Origin: Pseudoduganella dura
GTDB taxonomy: Bacteria; Pseudomonadota; Gammaproteobacteria; Burkholderiales; Burkholderiaceae_D
Assembly: GCF_009727155.1 (NCBI RefSeq)
Contig: NZ_WNWM01000002.1
Coordinates: 3,162,001 to 3,226,000, forward strand
Reading direction: 5' to 3'
Length of the DNA stretch: 64,000 nucleotides
Position 1 is the first letter of the stretch; each line of letters starts with the position of its first letter. Positions 1 through 10,983 of the stretch are shown here, piece by piece. Made by a program: the position numbers and the translations under genes. Below the pieces are notes generated by a model that saw nothing but the letters and a program-made list of their open reading frames with translations, was not told where the DNA came from and ran no database searches.

Positions 1-545
1 GTCACCGAATACGAGGCGTGGAACGCCTGCGGAATCATGCTCTCGACGGAACCCATGTTGACCAGCGTGCCCGCGCCCTGCTTGCGGAACTGCCGCAGCG
101 CCACGTGGCTGCCGTACATCAGGCCTTTCAGGTTGACGTCCACCACGCGGGCGTGATCCTCGACGGGAACCGTGTCGAATACGCCGATGGCGCCGACCGC
201 CGCGTTGTTGATCCACACGTCGACGCGGCCAAACCGCGCCACGGCCGCATCGAGCAGGCGCTGAACGTCTTCCTGGCGGCTGACGTCCGTCGTCACCACC
301 AGGGCATTGCCGCCTTTCGCCGTCGCCTCGGCCGCCACGGCGTCCAGCGCATCGGTGCGGCGCGCGGCGAGCACCACGTTGGCGCGCATCGCCGCCAGTT
401 CCAGCGCGACACCCTTGCCGAAACCGCTGGAGGCGCCGGTGATCACGTAGGTCTTGCCCGCCACGGCGGCGCGTTCGTCGGCGGACAGCGCGGCGGCGCG
501 GCCGGCCGGCTGCGCCACCGGCGGCGGCAGGATCGAAAACTTCAT
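1..545 (-). CDS. SDR family oxidoreductase (3' end outside window)
   Basis: This is a short-chain dehydrogenase/reductase read leftward and cut by the window edge after about 181 residues. The Rossmann nucleotide-binding motif TGASSGFG is at residues 36-43, NNA at 113-115, the catalytic Ser near 166 (NMGSVES) and the catalytic Tyr at 179; the Lys of YxxxK lies just beyond the edge. The ATG at 545 is preceded by a GGGAGA ribosome site. About 30 residues come before the Rossmann fold, a modest N-terminal extension for a classical SDR. The substrate cannot be inferred. The family reduces or oxidises a carbonyl/alcohol with NAD(P)(H). Confidence 0.9.
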   Translation of the reverse strand, partial: MKFSILPPPVAQPAGRAAALSADERAAVAGKTYVITGASSGFGKGVALELAAMRANVVLAARRTDALDAVAAEATAKGGNALVVTTDVSRQEDVQRLLDAAVARFGRVDVWINNAAVGAIGVFDTVPVEDHARVVDVNLKGLMYGSHVALRQFRKQGAGTLVNMGSVESMIPQAFHASYSV

Positions 546-638
546 GTGTTCTCCCATTGAGGTCGCTCATGATAGGGAGACAGGCCGCGGTGGCCCCGCA
601 CGATACTGACCGGCACTAACGCAGTCGGCAAAGACTGC

Positions 639-1538
639 TCAGCGGTTCGTCAGCGTTACCCCCGCCGCCACCAGCACGCCGCCCGCCACCATCGATGCCA
701 GCACCTGCTCGCCCAGCAGCAGCGAAGCAAGCGCGATGCCGAACACGGGAACGAGGTTGTTGAACACGGCGGTGCGCGAGGCGCCGATCGCCTTCACGCC
801 TTCGTAGTACCAGACAAAGCCGAGCACCGTGCCGAACGCGCCCAGGTAGCACAGGCTGGCCCATACCTGCCAGCCGATGGCGCTCCACTGCAGCGCCGCC
901 AGGTCGCGCCCGGCGCCGACCAGCAGGAACAGCAGGCCCCACAGCGCCGCATAGGTGGTGGCGGCCACCGGCGTCAGGCCCTTCAGGGCGGCGCGGCCCA
1001 CCAGCGTGTAGGCGGCCCAGCTGCTGATCGCGCACAGCATCAGCAGTTCGCCCTTGCCCAGCGACTGGCCGATGTCGTGCAGTGCCGCCACCGGATCGCC
1101 GCGCGTGATGACGATCGCCGCGCCTGCGAACGCCAGGGCGATGCCGGCCCATTTCACGGCATGCAGCCGCTCGCGCAGCAACGCCGCCGCGGCCAGCGCG
1201 GTGACGACCGGATTGAGCGCGATGAACAGCGCCGCGCGACCGGCCGGCATCGAACCCAGCGCGCCGAAGAAGCACAGGTTGTACAGGAAGATGCCGGTCA
1301 GGCCGAGCGCCGCGGTGGCCGCCACCTGCCTGCCCGACAGGCGCGGCAGGCCGCCTTCCTTCCTCCACGCCACCAGCAGCAGCAATACCGCGGCCACGGC
1401 GAACCGCAATGCGGCGGCGGTCATCGCCGGCAGCGCATGCGCGACGATGCGGCCGGCGATGAACGTGCCGCCCCAGAACACGGTGACCAGTACCAGCTTG
1501 CCGTACACGAGGTTGTTGTTGACGGGATCGTTGTTCAT
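639..1538 (-). CDS. DMT superfamily (EamA) transporter
   Basis: This is an inner-membrane drug/metabolite transporter of about 299 residues with roughly ten hydrophobic helices and two EamA repeats; the second begins near the GKGELLMLCAISSWAAY stretch. An upstream ATG at 1574 would add 12 residues without hydrophobic character, so the ATG at 1538 is preferred. The gene is divergent from the LysR regulator at 1630, the usual layout when the regulator controls an exporter. The transported compound is unknown; EamA proteins often export amino acids or metabolites. Confidence 0.88.
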   Translation of the reverse strand: MNNDPVNNNLVYGKLVLVTVFWGGTFIAGRIVAHALPAMTAAALRFAVAAVLLLLVAWRKEGGLPRLSGRQVAATAALGLTGIFLYNLCFFGALGSMPAGRAALFIALNPVVTALAAAALLRERLHAVKWAGIALAFAGAAIVITRGDPVAALHDIGQSLGKGELLMLCAISSWAAYTLVGRAALKGLTPVAATTYAALWGLLFLLVGAGRDLAALQWSAIGWQVWASLCYLGAFGTVLGFVWYYEGVKAIGASRTAVFNNLVPVFGIALASLLLGEQVLASMVAGGVLVAAGVTLTNR

Positions 1539-1589
1539 GTTGTGCTTGCATCCAGGGTTGCGGAAGCCATACATTATTGCTTATCCAAA

Positions 1590-1616
1590 CTCATAGGCAA
1601 ATGAGCGAAAGCTCAT
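1590..1616. promoter_or_regulatory. Putative LysR operator in the divergent promoter region
   Basis: CTCAT (1590-1594), ATGAGC (1601-1606) and GCTCAT (1611-1616) form overlapping inverted repeats between the divergent DMT exporter and LysR genes. LysR regulators bind interrupted dyads with a T-N11-A core in such intergenic spaces. The role is inferred from position and symmetry only. Confidence 0.4.
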
Positions 1617-1629
1617 GAGAGAAATCGTC

Positions 1630-2517
1630 ATGACCTTCACCCAGCTGGAAATCTTCGTGATGGTGGCCGAGATGCGCGGCTTCACGTCCGCCGCGCTGCG
1701 CCTCGGCATCAGCCAGTCGGCCGTGTCGCATGCGATCCGTTCGCTCGAACAGGAGCTGGACGTGCAGCTGGTCGAGCGCCAGCAGGCCGCCGTCGAGGTG
1801 ACGGACCTGGGCCGCCGCCTGCTGCTGCGCGCCCGCGAGATCCTCGGCCTGCAGGAAGCGATGCGGCAGGATGCGGCCGTCACGCGCGGCCTGAACCAGG
1901 GGCTGATCCGCATCGGCTCGTTCGGCCCCACGTCGTCGCTGAAGCTGCTGCCGGCGATCCTGAAGGCATTTCGTGCGCGCTATCCCGGCATCGAGGTGCA
2001 GATCGACGAGGGCCCCGATGCCGCCGTGATCCAGTGGGTGGCGGACCGCCGCGTCGATGTCGGCTTCGCCGTGCTGCCGGACGACCGCTTCGATACCGTG
2101 CCGCTGGTCGAGGACCAGCTGGTGGCGCTGCTGCAGCACGATCATCCGCTGGCGGCGAAACGATCGGTCACGCTGGACGAGCTGGCCGGGCTGCCGTTCA
2201 TCATGCCGGAACAGGGCTGCTCGGCGCTGGTCGAGCCGCTGTTCGCCAACGCCGGCCTGGCGCCGCAGGTGCGCTACCGGATGTCGCAGATGATCACCGT
2301 GCTGGGCCTGGTCGACAACGGCGACGGCATCGCCGTGATGCCCGAGCTGGCGCTGCCGCATGCGATGGCCGAAACGCACCCGCGCATCGTTACCCGGCCG
2401 CTGCGGCCGATGGCGCGGCGGCGCGTGGGGCTGATCCTGCGCAACCTGTCGCGCGCGGCGCCCGCCGTGCAAGCCTTCGCCGACATTGCCCGCACCGCGG
2501 CGAAGGATGTCCGCTGA
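1630..2517 (+). CDS. LysR family transcriptional regulator
   Basis: This DNA-binding regulator of 295 residues has an N-terminal winged helix-turn-helix (FTSAALRLGISQSAVSHAI region, residues about 15-45) and a C-terminal LysR substrate-binding domain. The ATG at 1630 is chosen because it has GAGAGA upstream and gives the standard LysR N-terminus; an in-frame ATG at 1615 would add five residues. It is divergent from an EamA transporter, its likely target, and may also repress itself. The effector is unknown. Confidence 0.9.
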   Translation: MTFTQLEIFVMVAEMRGFTSAALRLGISQSAVSHAIRSLEQELDVQLVERQQAAVEVTDLGRRLLLRAREILGLQEAMRQDAAVTRGLNQGLIRIGSFGPTSSLKLLPAILKAFRARYPGIEVQIDEGPDAAVIQWVADRRVDVGFAVLPDDRFDTVPLVEDQLVALLQHDHPLAAKRSVTLDELAGLPFIMPEQGCSALVEPLFANAGLAPQVRYRMSQMITVLGLVDNGDGIAVMPELALPHAMAETHPRIVTRPLRPMARRRVGLILRNLSRAAPAVQAFADIARTAAKDVR

Positions 2518-2570
2518 CCGGGCGCCCGTGATATCGCATTAAAATGGCGGGACAACCGATGGAGGCCACC

Positions 2571-3107
2571 ATGGACAAGGACGGCGTGGACAAGGACGGC
2601 GTGGAAGAGCGCGGCATCAAGGAGCGCGGCAAGGACGAGTGCAGCATGGACGAGTGTGACATCGTGACGACCCGCGTGCTGGACGCGCCCCGCGAACGGG
2701 TCTTCCGCGCCTTCAGCGATCCGGCGCAGCTGGCGCGGTGGTGGGGGCCGGATGGCTTCACCAGCACCTTCCAGGGTTTCAGTTTCGAACCGGGCGGCGC
2801 GTGGACGTTCGTGATGCACGGCCCCGATGGAACCGCTTACCCGAACGAATCGCATTTCGTGGAGATCGTGCCTTTGGAAAGGATCGTGTTCGACCACGTA
2901 TCCGGCCACGCCTTCCGTGCCACGTTCGTATTTACGGACGCCGGCAACAGGGACGCAAAGGACAGGGACGCGGAGGACAGGACCCTCCTGCACTGGACAA
3001 TGCACTTCGGTAATCCGGCCGAGTGCGCGAAGGTGGCCCGTTTCGTCGCCGGCGCCAACGAGCAGAACCTGGACCGGCTGGCCGCCCTGCTGGGGCAGGA
3101 CGCATGA
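2571..3107 (+). CDS. SRPBCC/AHSA1-like START-domain protein with a repeat-rich N-terminus
   Basis: About 178 residues. The C-terminal part, from TTRVLDAPRERVFRAF onward, is an AHSA1/SRPBCC fold with the typical WWGPDGF segment, a hydrophobic-ligand cavity fold seen in stress proteins and polyketide-like enzymes. The first 28 or so residues are highly charged and built from near-repeats (DKDGV twice, then EERGI/KERGK, DECS/DECD), which is unusual for the family. A second charged insertion (NRDAKDRDAEDR) interrupts the C-terminal half. GGAGG at 2561-2565 places the start at 2571 rather than the ATG at 2544. Function is not known. Confidence 0.8.
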   Translation: MDKDGVDKDGVEERGIKERGKDECSMDECDIVTTRVLDAPRERVFRAFSDPAQLARWWGPDGFTSTFQGFSFEPGGAWTFVMHGPDGTAYPNESHFVEIVPLERIVFDHVSGHAFRATFVFTDAGNRDAKDRDAEDRTLLHWTMHFGNPAECAKVARFVAGANEQNLDRLAALLGQDA

Positions 3108-3110
3108 GAA

Positions 3111-3139
3111 GAAGCGCCCGGAGTCTCCCCGGGCGCTTC
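3111..3139. terminator. Bidirectional hairpin between convergent genes
   Basis: An 11-bp perfect stem (GAAGCGCCCGG at 3111-3121 with its complement at 3129-3139) and a 7-nt loop lie between the stops of the SRPBCC gene and the convergent hydrolase gene. There is no long U-tract on either strand, so termination strength is uncertain. Confidence 0.6.
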
Positions 3140-3143
3140 GCGA

Positions 3144-3797
3144 TCAGTGCCCTTCCGAGGCGTTGAACATCGACTTCGCGTAGATCAGGCCCAGGCCGTA
3201 GGCGCCGCCGTGCTGGACGGAAGTCTTCACCGTCTGGTTGTAGGTCTCGCCGCGGGCCCAGTCGCGCTGCAGTTCCAGCAGGTATTGCAGCGACGTGATC
3301 GGGCGGGCGCCGGCCTGCACCATCCGCTGCACGGCGCGTTCATGCGCTTCCTCGGTGATGTCGCCGGAGGCATCGGTGATCACGTACACCTCGAAACCCT
3401 GGTCCAGCGCGGACAGTGCCGGGCCCACGATGCACACCGACGTCCACAGCCCGGCCAGCACGATGCGGCCCTTGCCGATTTCATTGACGCGGTCGGCGAT
3501 GCGCTGGTCTTCCCACGTGTTCATCGACGTGCGGTCGATCGGTTTCTGGTCCGGGAACACGGACTGGATCTCGTCGTAGATCGGGCCCGAGAACGATTCG
3601 GCGGCCACCGTGGTCAGGATGGTCGGCACCTTGAATTCGGCCGCCGCTTTCGACACCAGCGCGGCGTTGTTGCGCAGCACCGTGGCATCGATGGATTTCG
3701 TCGCAAACGACATCTGCGACTGGTGGTCGATCATGATCAGCGTGTGGTCGTTACCGTTCAGCAGGGTTTTACCGGGTTGGGCTTTGGCGACTGGCAT
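3144..3797 (-). CDS. Isochorismatase-family cysteine hydrolase
   Basis: 217 residues. The fold is recognised from the MIDHQ segment with the catalytic Asp and the GLWTSVCIVGPAL segment with the nucleophilic Cys. The start is the ATG at 3797 with AGGAG upstream; upstream in-frame ATGs would add an atypical polar leader. The family hydrolyses amide or ether bonds (nicotinamidase, isochorismatase, ureidoacrylate and hydantoin-like substrates). Proteins of this subtype are often annotated ycaC-like hydrolases of unknown substrate. The gene is monocistronic and convergent with the SRPBCC gene. Confidence 0.85.
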   Translation of the reverse strand: MPVAKAQPGKTLLNGNDHTLIMIDHQSQMSFATKSIDATVLRNNAALVSKAAAEFKVPTILTTVAAESFSGPIYDEIQSVFPDQKPIDRTSMNTWEDQRIADRVNEIGKGRIVLAGLWTSVCIVGPALSALDQGFEVYVITDASGDITEEAHERAVQRMVQAGARPITSLQYLLELQRDWARGETYNQTVKTSVQHGGAYGLGLIYAKSMFNASEGH

Positions 3798-3968
3798 GAT
3801 GTTTTCTCCTGAGTTTTTCAATGGGTTTGTCGATATTTTCGAACCTTTGACATCGCGCTGTTTTGTTTGCGCTGTGTCGATGGAATGAAGTATGAACAAA
3901 ACCGGAAGAAAACAAAAACGGAAAGATTACCTGTCTATTATCGAAATTTTCGAACGGTGTTTGTCAGG

Positions 3969-4433
3969 CTACAGGGGCTTGGCCACCATCAGCCAGAACA
4001 CGGCCAGGAACGCGAAGAACGCCGGGATGCCCAGCACGACCCACACCTTGAAGCAGCGCCAGAACAGCGGCGGCAACGGCGTGTTCGCCGCGGCGGCGGC
4101 GGCCGACAGGTCGCGCAGGCGCATCTGCAGCCACACCACGGGCAGCCAGCACAGTCCGGCGACGACGAACAGGATCACGGACCACACGATCCATCGGCTG
4201 TGCAGCGGATAGCCGGCAATGTGGACCAGGTAGAACCCCGTGAGCGGCTGGACGACCATCGTCGTGGCCGTGAAAGTCCAGTCGGCGACGACGACGATGC
4301 GCGACACCACCGCGATGGCGGCCACGTTGCGGCTGATGACGGCGAACAGCAGGTACCACGCCGAACCGATGCCGGTGCCGAACAGGAAGGTGGCGCTCAG
4401 GATATGCAGCCATTTCACCGCCAGGTATTCCAT
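3969..4433 (-). CDS. DUF2269 family integral membrane protein
   Basis: About 154 residues with four hydrophobic helices. The opening VKWLHILSATFLFGTGIG is characteristic of DUF2269 membrane proteins, whose role is unknown. The start ATG (4433) overlaps by one base the TGA of the upstream SDR-DoxX gene, so the two are probably translationally coupled and may act in the same membrane process. Confidence 0.85.
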   Translation of the reverse strand: MEYLAVKWLHILSATFLFGTGIGSAWYLLFAVISRNVAAIAVVSRIVVVADWTFTATTMVVQPLTGFYLVHIAGYPLHSRWIVWSVILFVVAGLCWLPVVWLQMRLRDLSAAAAAANTPLPPLFWRCFKVWVVLGIPAFFAFLAVFWLMVAKPL

Positions 4434-5704
4434 CACCGGTCCCCCTTTTCCACTTCGTACAGCAGCCAGATGGCGGCCAGCATCGGCAGGTTCTTGCTGA
4501 GCGGGCCATACGGGTGCCACAGGAATTCCGGCAGGCGCAGCGCGATCAGCACCGTGTAGAAACCGATCAGCCCGATCTGCGCCAGCCACAGCCAGCGCCG
4601 CCGGCGCGGCGACAGCGCCAGCGTGCCGATGCCGAATGCCAGGTCGAGCGCGCTGGCGCCATACAGCATCAGCGGCGCCAGCAATGCCGGAATGCCGGTG
4701 CGTTCGAGCAACTGATAGCTGTCCGCCACCGGCCAGACGAATGCGGATACGAACGCGGTCCAGATCCACACGATCGCCAGCGCGATGCGCAGCAGCGGCA
4801 GCAGCCAGTCCAGCTGGGCGGCGCGGCGCTCCGCCTGTGGATGGGTAATGAACTTGTCCACAGGGCGCGGCGGGCGGCCCAGCAGCCGCACCGTTGCCGC
4901 GGGATCGGCGGTGTTGCCGCGCGTGAGCATGCGCAGCGTGTCCGGCGTCAACGGGCTGCCCGGCACGAAGCCGCCCAGCCACGCGGCGGCGCGCGCTGCG
5001 GGGTACGGCAGCCGCAGCATGCGCAGCCGCCCAAGGCCCAACGCCCGCCGCAACGTGGCCAGGTAGCCCATGAACGGCAGCGGCGTCGGGCCAACCAGCG
5101 GAACCCGGGCGCTGCGTGGCCCGCCTTTCTCGTCCAGCAGCGCGACGATGGCGGCGCACACGTCTTCCACGTGCACCGGTTGCACCGGCTGCGGTGCGCT
5201 GCCGAAGCGCACCGCGAACGGCATCGTCGCCAGCATGCGGAACATGCGCGCGCTGGCGCCTTCGGGACCGTACACCAGCGATGGTTGCACGATACGGGAA
5301 CGGATCGGCAGCGTGGCCAGGAAATCGTCCGCCGCCTTCTTGCTCAGGTGGTAGGGCGTGGTGGCTGCCTCGTCGGCCCCCAGCGCGGATACCTGGATCA
5401 CCTGGCGCACGCCGGCCTGCGCGCAGGCGGCGAACAGCGCGCGGGGCGTCTCCGCATGCAGGCGGGCGAATGTCTGCCCGCCCGACTCGCGGATGATACC
5501 CACCGTGTTGATGACCGCCTCCACGCCGGACAGGCGCGCCACCCAGTCCGATTTTTCGCTATCGTGGGCGAAATCGGCCCGAATGAAGTCGCACCCCGGC
5601 TGCGCCCGGCGGCCCGCGCACAACACGCGATGGCCCCTGGCGCGCAGCAGCGGCAACAAACGGGAACCCAGGAAACCGGTCGCACCGGTGAGCAGGATCA
5701 GCAT
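4433..5704 (-). CDS. SDR (NAD-dependent epimerase-like) fused to a DoxX-like membrane domain
   Basis: 423 residues. Residues 1 to about 290 are an atypical SDR with the TGATGFLG nucleotide-binding motif at residues 6-13 and a YHLSKKAAD active-site region. Residues about 300-420 form a four-helix hydrophobic DoxX-like domain (starting LLPLLRIALAIVWIWTAF). The fusion puts a soluble NAD(P)-binding domain on the cytoplasmic face of a membrane domain. Such fusions recur in proteobacteria, and a quinone or thiol redox role has been proposed but not shown here. It is coupled by a one-base overlap to the DUF2269 gene. Confidence 0.85.
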   Translation of the reverse strand: MLILLTGATGFLGSRLLPLLRARGHRVLCAGRRAQPGCDFIRADFAHDSEKSDWVARLSGVEAVINTVGIIRESGGQTFARLHAETPRALFAACAQAGVRQVIQVSALGADEAATTPYHLSKKAADDFLATLPIRSRIVQPSLVYGPEGASARMFRMLATMPFAVRFGSAPQPVQPVHVEDVCAAIVALLDEKGGPRSARVPLVGPTPLPFMGYLATLRRALGLGRLRMLRLPYPAARAAAWLGGFVPGSPLTPDTLRMLTRGNTADPAATVRLLGRPPRPVDKFITHPQAERRAAQLDWLLPLLRIALAIVWIWTAFVSAFVWPVADSYQLLERTGIPALLAPLMLYGASALDLAFGIGTLALSPRRRRWLWLAQIGLIGFYTVLIALRLPEFLWHPYGPLSKNLPMLAAIWLLYEVEKGDR

Positions 5705-5767
5705 TGCATGCCCTTGTTGTCACGGAAGGGCCAGTATAGGAAAAATCTCAAACATTCGGAGAACATC

Positions 5768-6241
5768 ATGGATAACTGGAAGCAGGTCATCATCAAGGGC
5801 ATGTTGCCCGGCACGCTGGCAAGCCTGGCATCGACCGGTGCGCTGGCGCTGCGCTCGAAGGAGGAAACCGGCAGCCTTTACGCGGGCGCCAACGCCATCA
5901 GCCACGTGATCTGGGGCGACAGGGCATTCGTGCATGACGAACCCACGTGGAAATACACGCTCACCGGCTATGCGATCCACCATGCCAGCTCGCACTTCTG
6001 GGCCAGCCTGTTCGAGCAGGCGGCCGGCAAGGTGTTCGACAAGGACGGGGTGGTGCCGAAGCTTGCGGCGGCGGCGGGGGCATCGGCGGTGGCCTGCTTC
6101 GTCGACTACAAGCTCACGCCGCAGCGGCTGCAGCCGGGCTTCGACGTGCGCGTGTCGAAACGTTCGCTGGCGCTGGTGTATGGCGCGTTCGCCGTCGGCC
6201 TGGCGGCCGGCGCGCTGTTCAACCACCGGAATCGCCCGTAG
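5768..6241 (+). CDS. Conserved hypothetical protein with hydrophobic segments
   Basis: 157 residues, not assigned to a named family. The ATG at 5768 has GGAG at 5758-5761. Moderately hydrophobic segments near residues 12-30 (GMLPGTLASLASTGALAL), 100-115 and 135-150 suggest a small membrane-associated protein; the middle carries several His residues (HHASSHFW). It is divergent from the SDR-DoxX gene and convergent with the hybrid kinase. A role cannot be given. Confidence 0.7.
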   Translation: MDNWKQVIIKGMLPGTLASLASTGALALRSKEETGSLYAGANAISHVIWGDRAFVHDEPTWKYTLTGYAIHHASSHFWASLFEQAAGKVFDKDGVVPKLAAAAGASAVACFVDYKLTPQRLQPGFDVRVSKRSLALVYGAFAVGLAAGALFNHRNRP

Positions 6242-6284
6242 ACGGCCAAAGGCCTGTCACAGGCCCGCCTGGTGCGCCGGATCG

Positions 6285-9476
<3,192 letters not shown>

Positions 9477-9625
9477 TGTTTCCCCCTTCGCCGCGATGTT
9501 ATCGGGGAACTATGCGCCGCCCGGCCGGCAGCGCACTGTGCGGGAAGACACGCTGCATGAAAGTTTCCCCACGGTTTTCCTCGCGGGGCGGATCAAGTAC
9601 ACTGTGGCTCACCCTTGACCGGACG

Positions 9626-10390
9626 ATGACAATGATGCAAGAGCTGCCTTCCCTGACGCTGCCCGGCGTGACGATCGAAAGCCTGAAGGCGCGCTGCTCG
9701 ACCTGCAGCATGCACCAGCTGTGCCTGCCGATGGGCCTCGACGTGGGCGACATGGACAAGCTGGACAAGATCATCGGCCGCCGCCGCAAGGTGCAGAAAG
9801 GCGAGAACCTGTTCCGCATCGGCGACCCGTTCACGAACCTGTATGCGATCCGGCTCGGCCATTTCAAGACATACCAGATCAACGCCAATGGCGAGGAACA
9901 GGTGACGGGCTTCCAGATGGGCGGCGAACTGCTGGGCATGGACGCGATCAGCACCGACCGGCACTATTGCAGCGCGATGGCGCTGGAAGACAGCGAAGTG
10001 TGCGAGATCCCGTTCGCCAGCCTGGAGCGGCTGCTGGTGGACATGCCCACGCTGCTGCGCCACTTCCACCGGATGATGAGCCAGGAAATCACGCGCGAGC
10101 AGAGCGTGATGCTGCTGCTCGGGAACATGCAGGCCACGCAGCGCTTCGCCGCGTTCCTCGTCAACCTGGGTTCGCGCTACGCGGCGCGCGGCTATTCGGA
10201 CACCGCGTTCCAGCTGCGCATGTCGCGCGAGGATATCGGCAACTACCTGGGGCTGACGATCGAGAGCATCAGCAGGCTGCTGAACAAGTTCAAGAAGCAG
10301 GAGCTGCTGCGCGTGTCGAACCGCGAGGTCGAAGTGCTCGACCTGCCGCGGCTGAAGGCGATCACGGCGGGGACGGAGACCTGCAGCTGA
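9626..10390 (+). CDS. fnr: FNR/ANR-type oxygen-responsive Crp family regulator
   Basis: About 254 residues. The N-terminal cysteine cluster C24-x2-C27-x5-C33 plus C115 (RHYCSAM) matches the four ligands of the oxygen-labile [4Fe-4S] cluster of FNR. A cyclic-nucleotide-binding-like fold follows, then a C-terminal helix-turn-helix (EDIGNYLGLTIESISRLL) whose recognition helix carries the E-xx-S-R pattern that reads TTGAT half-sites. Starts at 9626 or 9632 are equally possible. The gene lies convergent to ccoNOQPGH, and FNR boxes precede ccoN and the chemoreceptor-hemN operon, so it is the likely activator of both when oxygen is low. Confidence 0.92.
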   Translation: MTMMQELPSLTLPGVTIESLKARCSTCSMHQLCLPMGLDVGDMDKLDKIIGRRRKVQKGENLFRIGDPFTNLYAIRLGHFKTYQINANGEEQVTGFQMGGELLGMDAISTDRHYCSAMALEDSEVCEIPFASLERLLVDMPTLLRHFHRMMSQEITREQSVMLLLGNMQATQRFAAFLVNLGSRYAARGYSDTAFQLRMSREDIGNYLGLTIESISRLLNKFKKQELLRVSNREVEVLDLPRLKAITAGTETCS

Positions 10391-10394
10391 TTTT

Positions 10395-10439
10395 CAGGTG
10401 TCTGACACCATTTCCACGGGAAATGGTGTCAGACACCTG
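10395..10439. repeat. Perfect 21-bp inverted repeat containing GGTGTC-N-GACACC
   Basis: Two 21-nt arms (10395-10415 and 10419-10439) are separated by the three bases ACG, between the convergent fnr and ccoH genes. Each arm holds the palindromic 13-mer GGTGTCTGACACC or its complement, the same motif family found at 37021-37099. It could fold as a strong hairpin and end both transcripts, but it has no U-tract and looks like a dispersed intergenic repeat. Confidence 0.8.
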
Positions 10440-10460
10440 TTTTCCATGCCCGTCGCGGCA

Positions 10461-10973
10461 TTACCGATCAAGTCGCGCCGCCAGCACCACTTCCCGCTCC
10501 ACCGGCCACCGCCACTGCCCTTCCAGCCGCCATGTGCGCCGGTCGTCTTCCACCAGCACCACCCAGCGGCTGCGTTCGAGCCGCGGCAACGGCACGGCGA
10601 AGCTGCCGCCCGCATCGGGGCGCAGCAGCAGGCGCAGGTCCTTGCCCGGTTGCGTGGCATGGGCCAGGTGCAGCAGCAGCGTGCCGCGCGGCGGCGCATT
10701 CGCCGAGAGCCGTCCTTGCAGCACGCCGTGCACGGCGTCGTAGCGCAGCGCCACCCGTGCATCCATGGCGGCGGCGGCCCGGTCGCGCCGCAGGTCCTGG
10801 TTGATCGCCTTGCCCCGCCTGTAGTAATCGCCCACCACCAGCGCATCCTGCTGCGAGAAGGCCAGCCAGCCGGTCCATGCGCCGGCGGCGAGCACTGCGG
10901 CCGGGCCGGCCATCAGCAGCCACGGCCAGCGCTCGCGGTACCACGGCGTGGAAGACATCGTCATCGGGTGCAT
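10461..10973 (-). CDS. ccoH: FixH family protein (cbb3 oxidase maturation)
   Basis: 170 residues with one N-terminal membrane helix (about 17-38) and a periplasmic domain containing the GDYYRRGKAIN segment typical of FixH/CcoH. CcoH is a membrane protein needed for stable assembly of cytochrome cbb3 oxidase. AAGGAG upstream of the ATG at 10973 fixes the start, 10 bp after the ccoG stop. It is the last gene of ccoNOQPGH. Confidence 0.88.
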   Translation of the reverse strand: MHPMTMSSTPWYRERWPWLLMAGPAAVLAAGAWTGWLAFSQQDALVVGDYYRRGKAINQDLRRDRAAAAMDARVALRYDAVHGVLQGRLSANAPPRGTLLLHLAHATQPGKDLRLLLRPDAGGSFAVPLPRLERSRWVVLVEDDRRTWRLEGQWRWPVEREVVLAARLDR

Positions 10974-10983
10974 CGTTGCTCCT

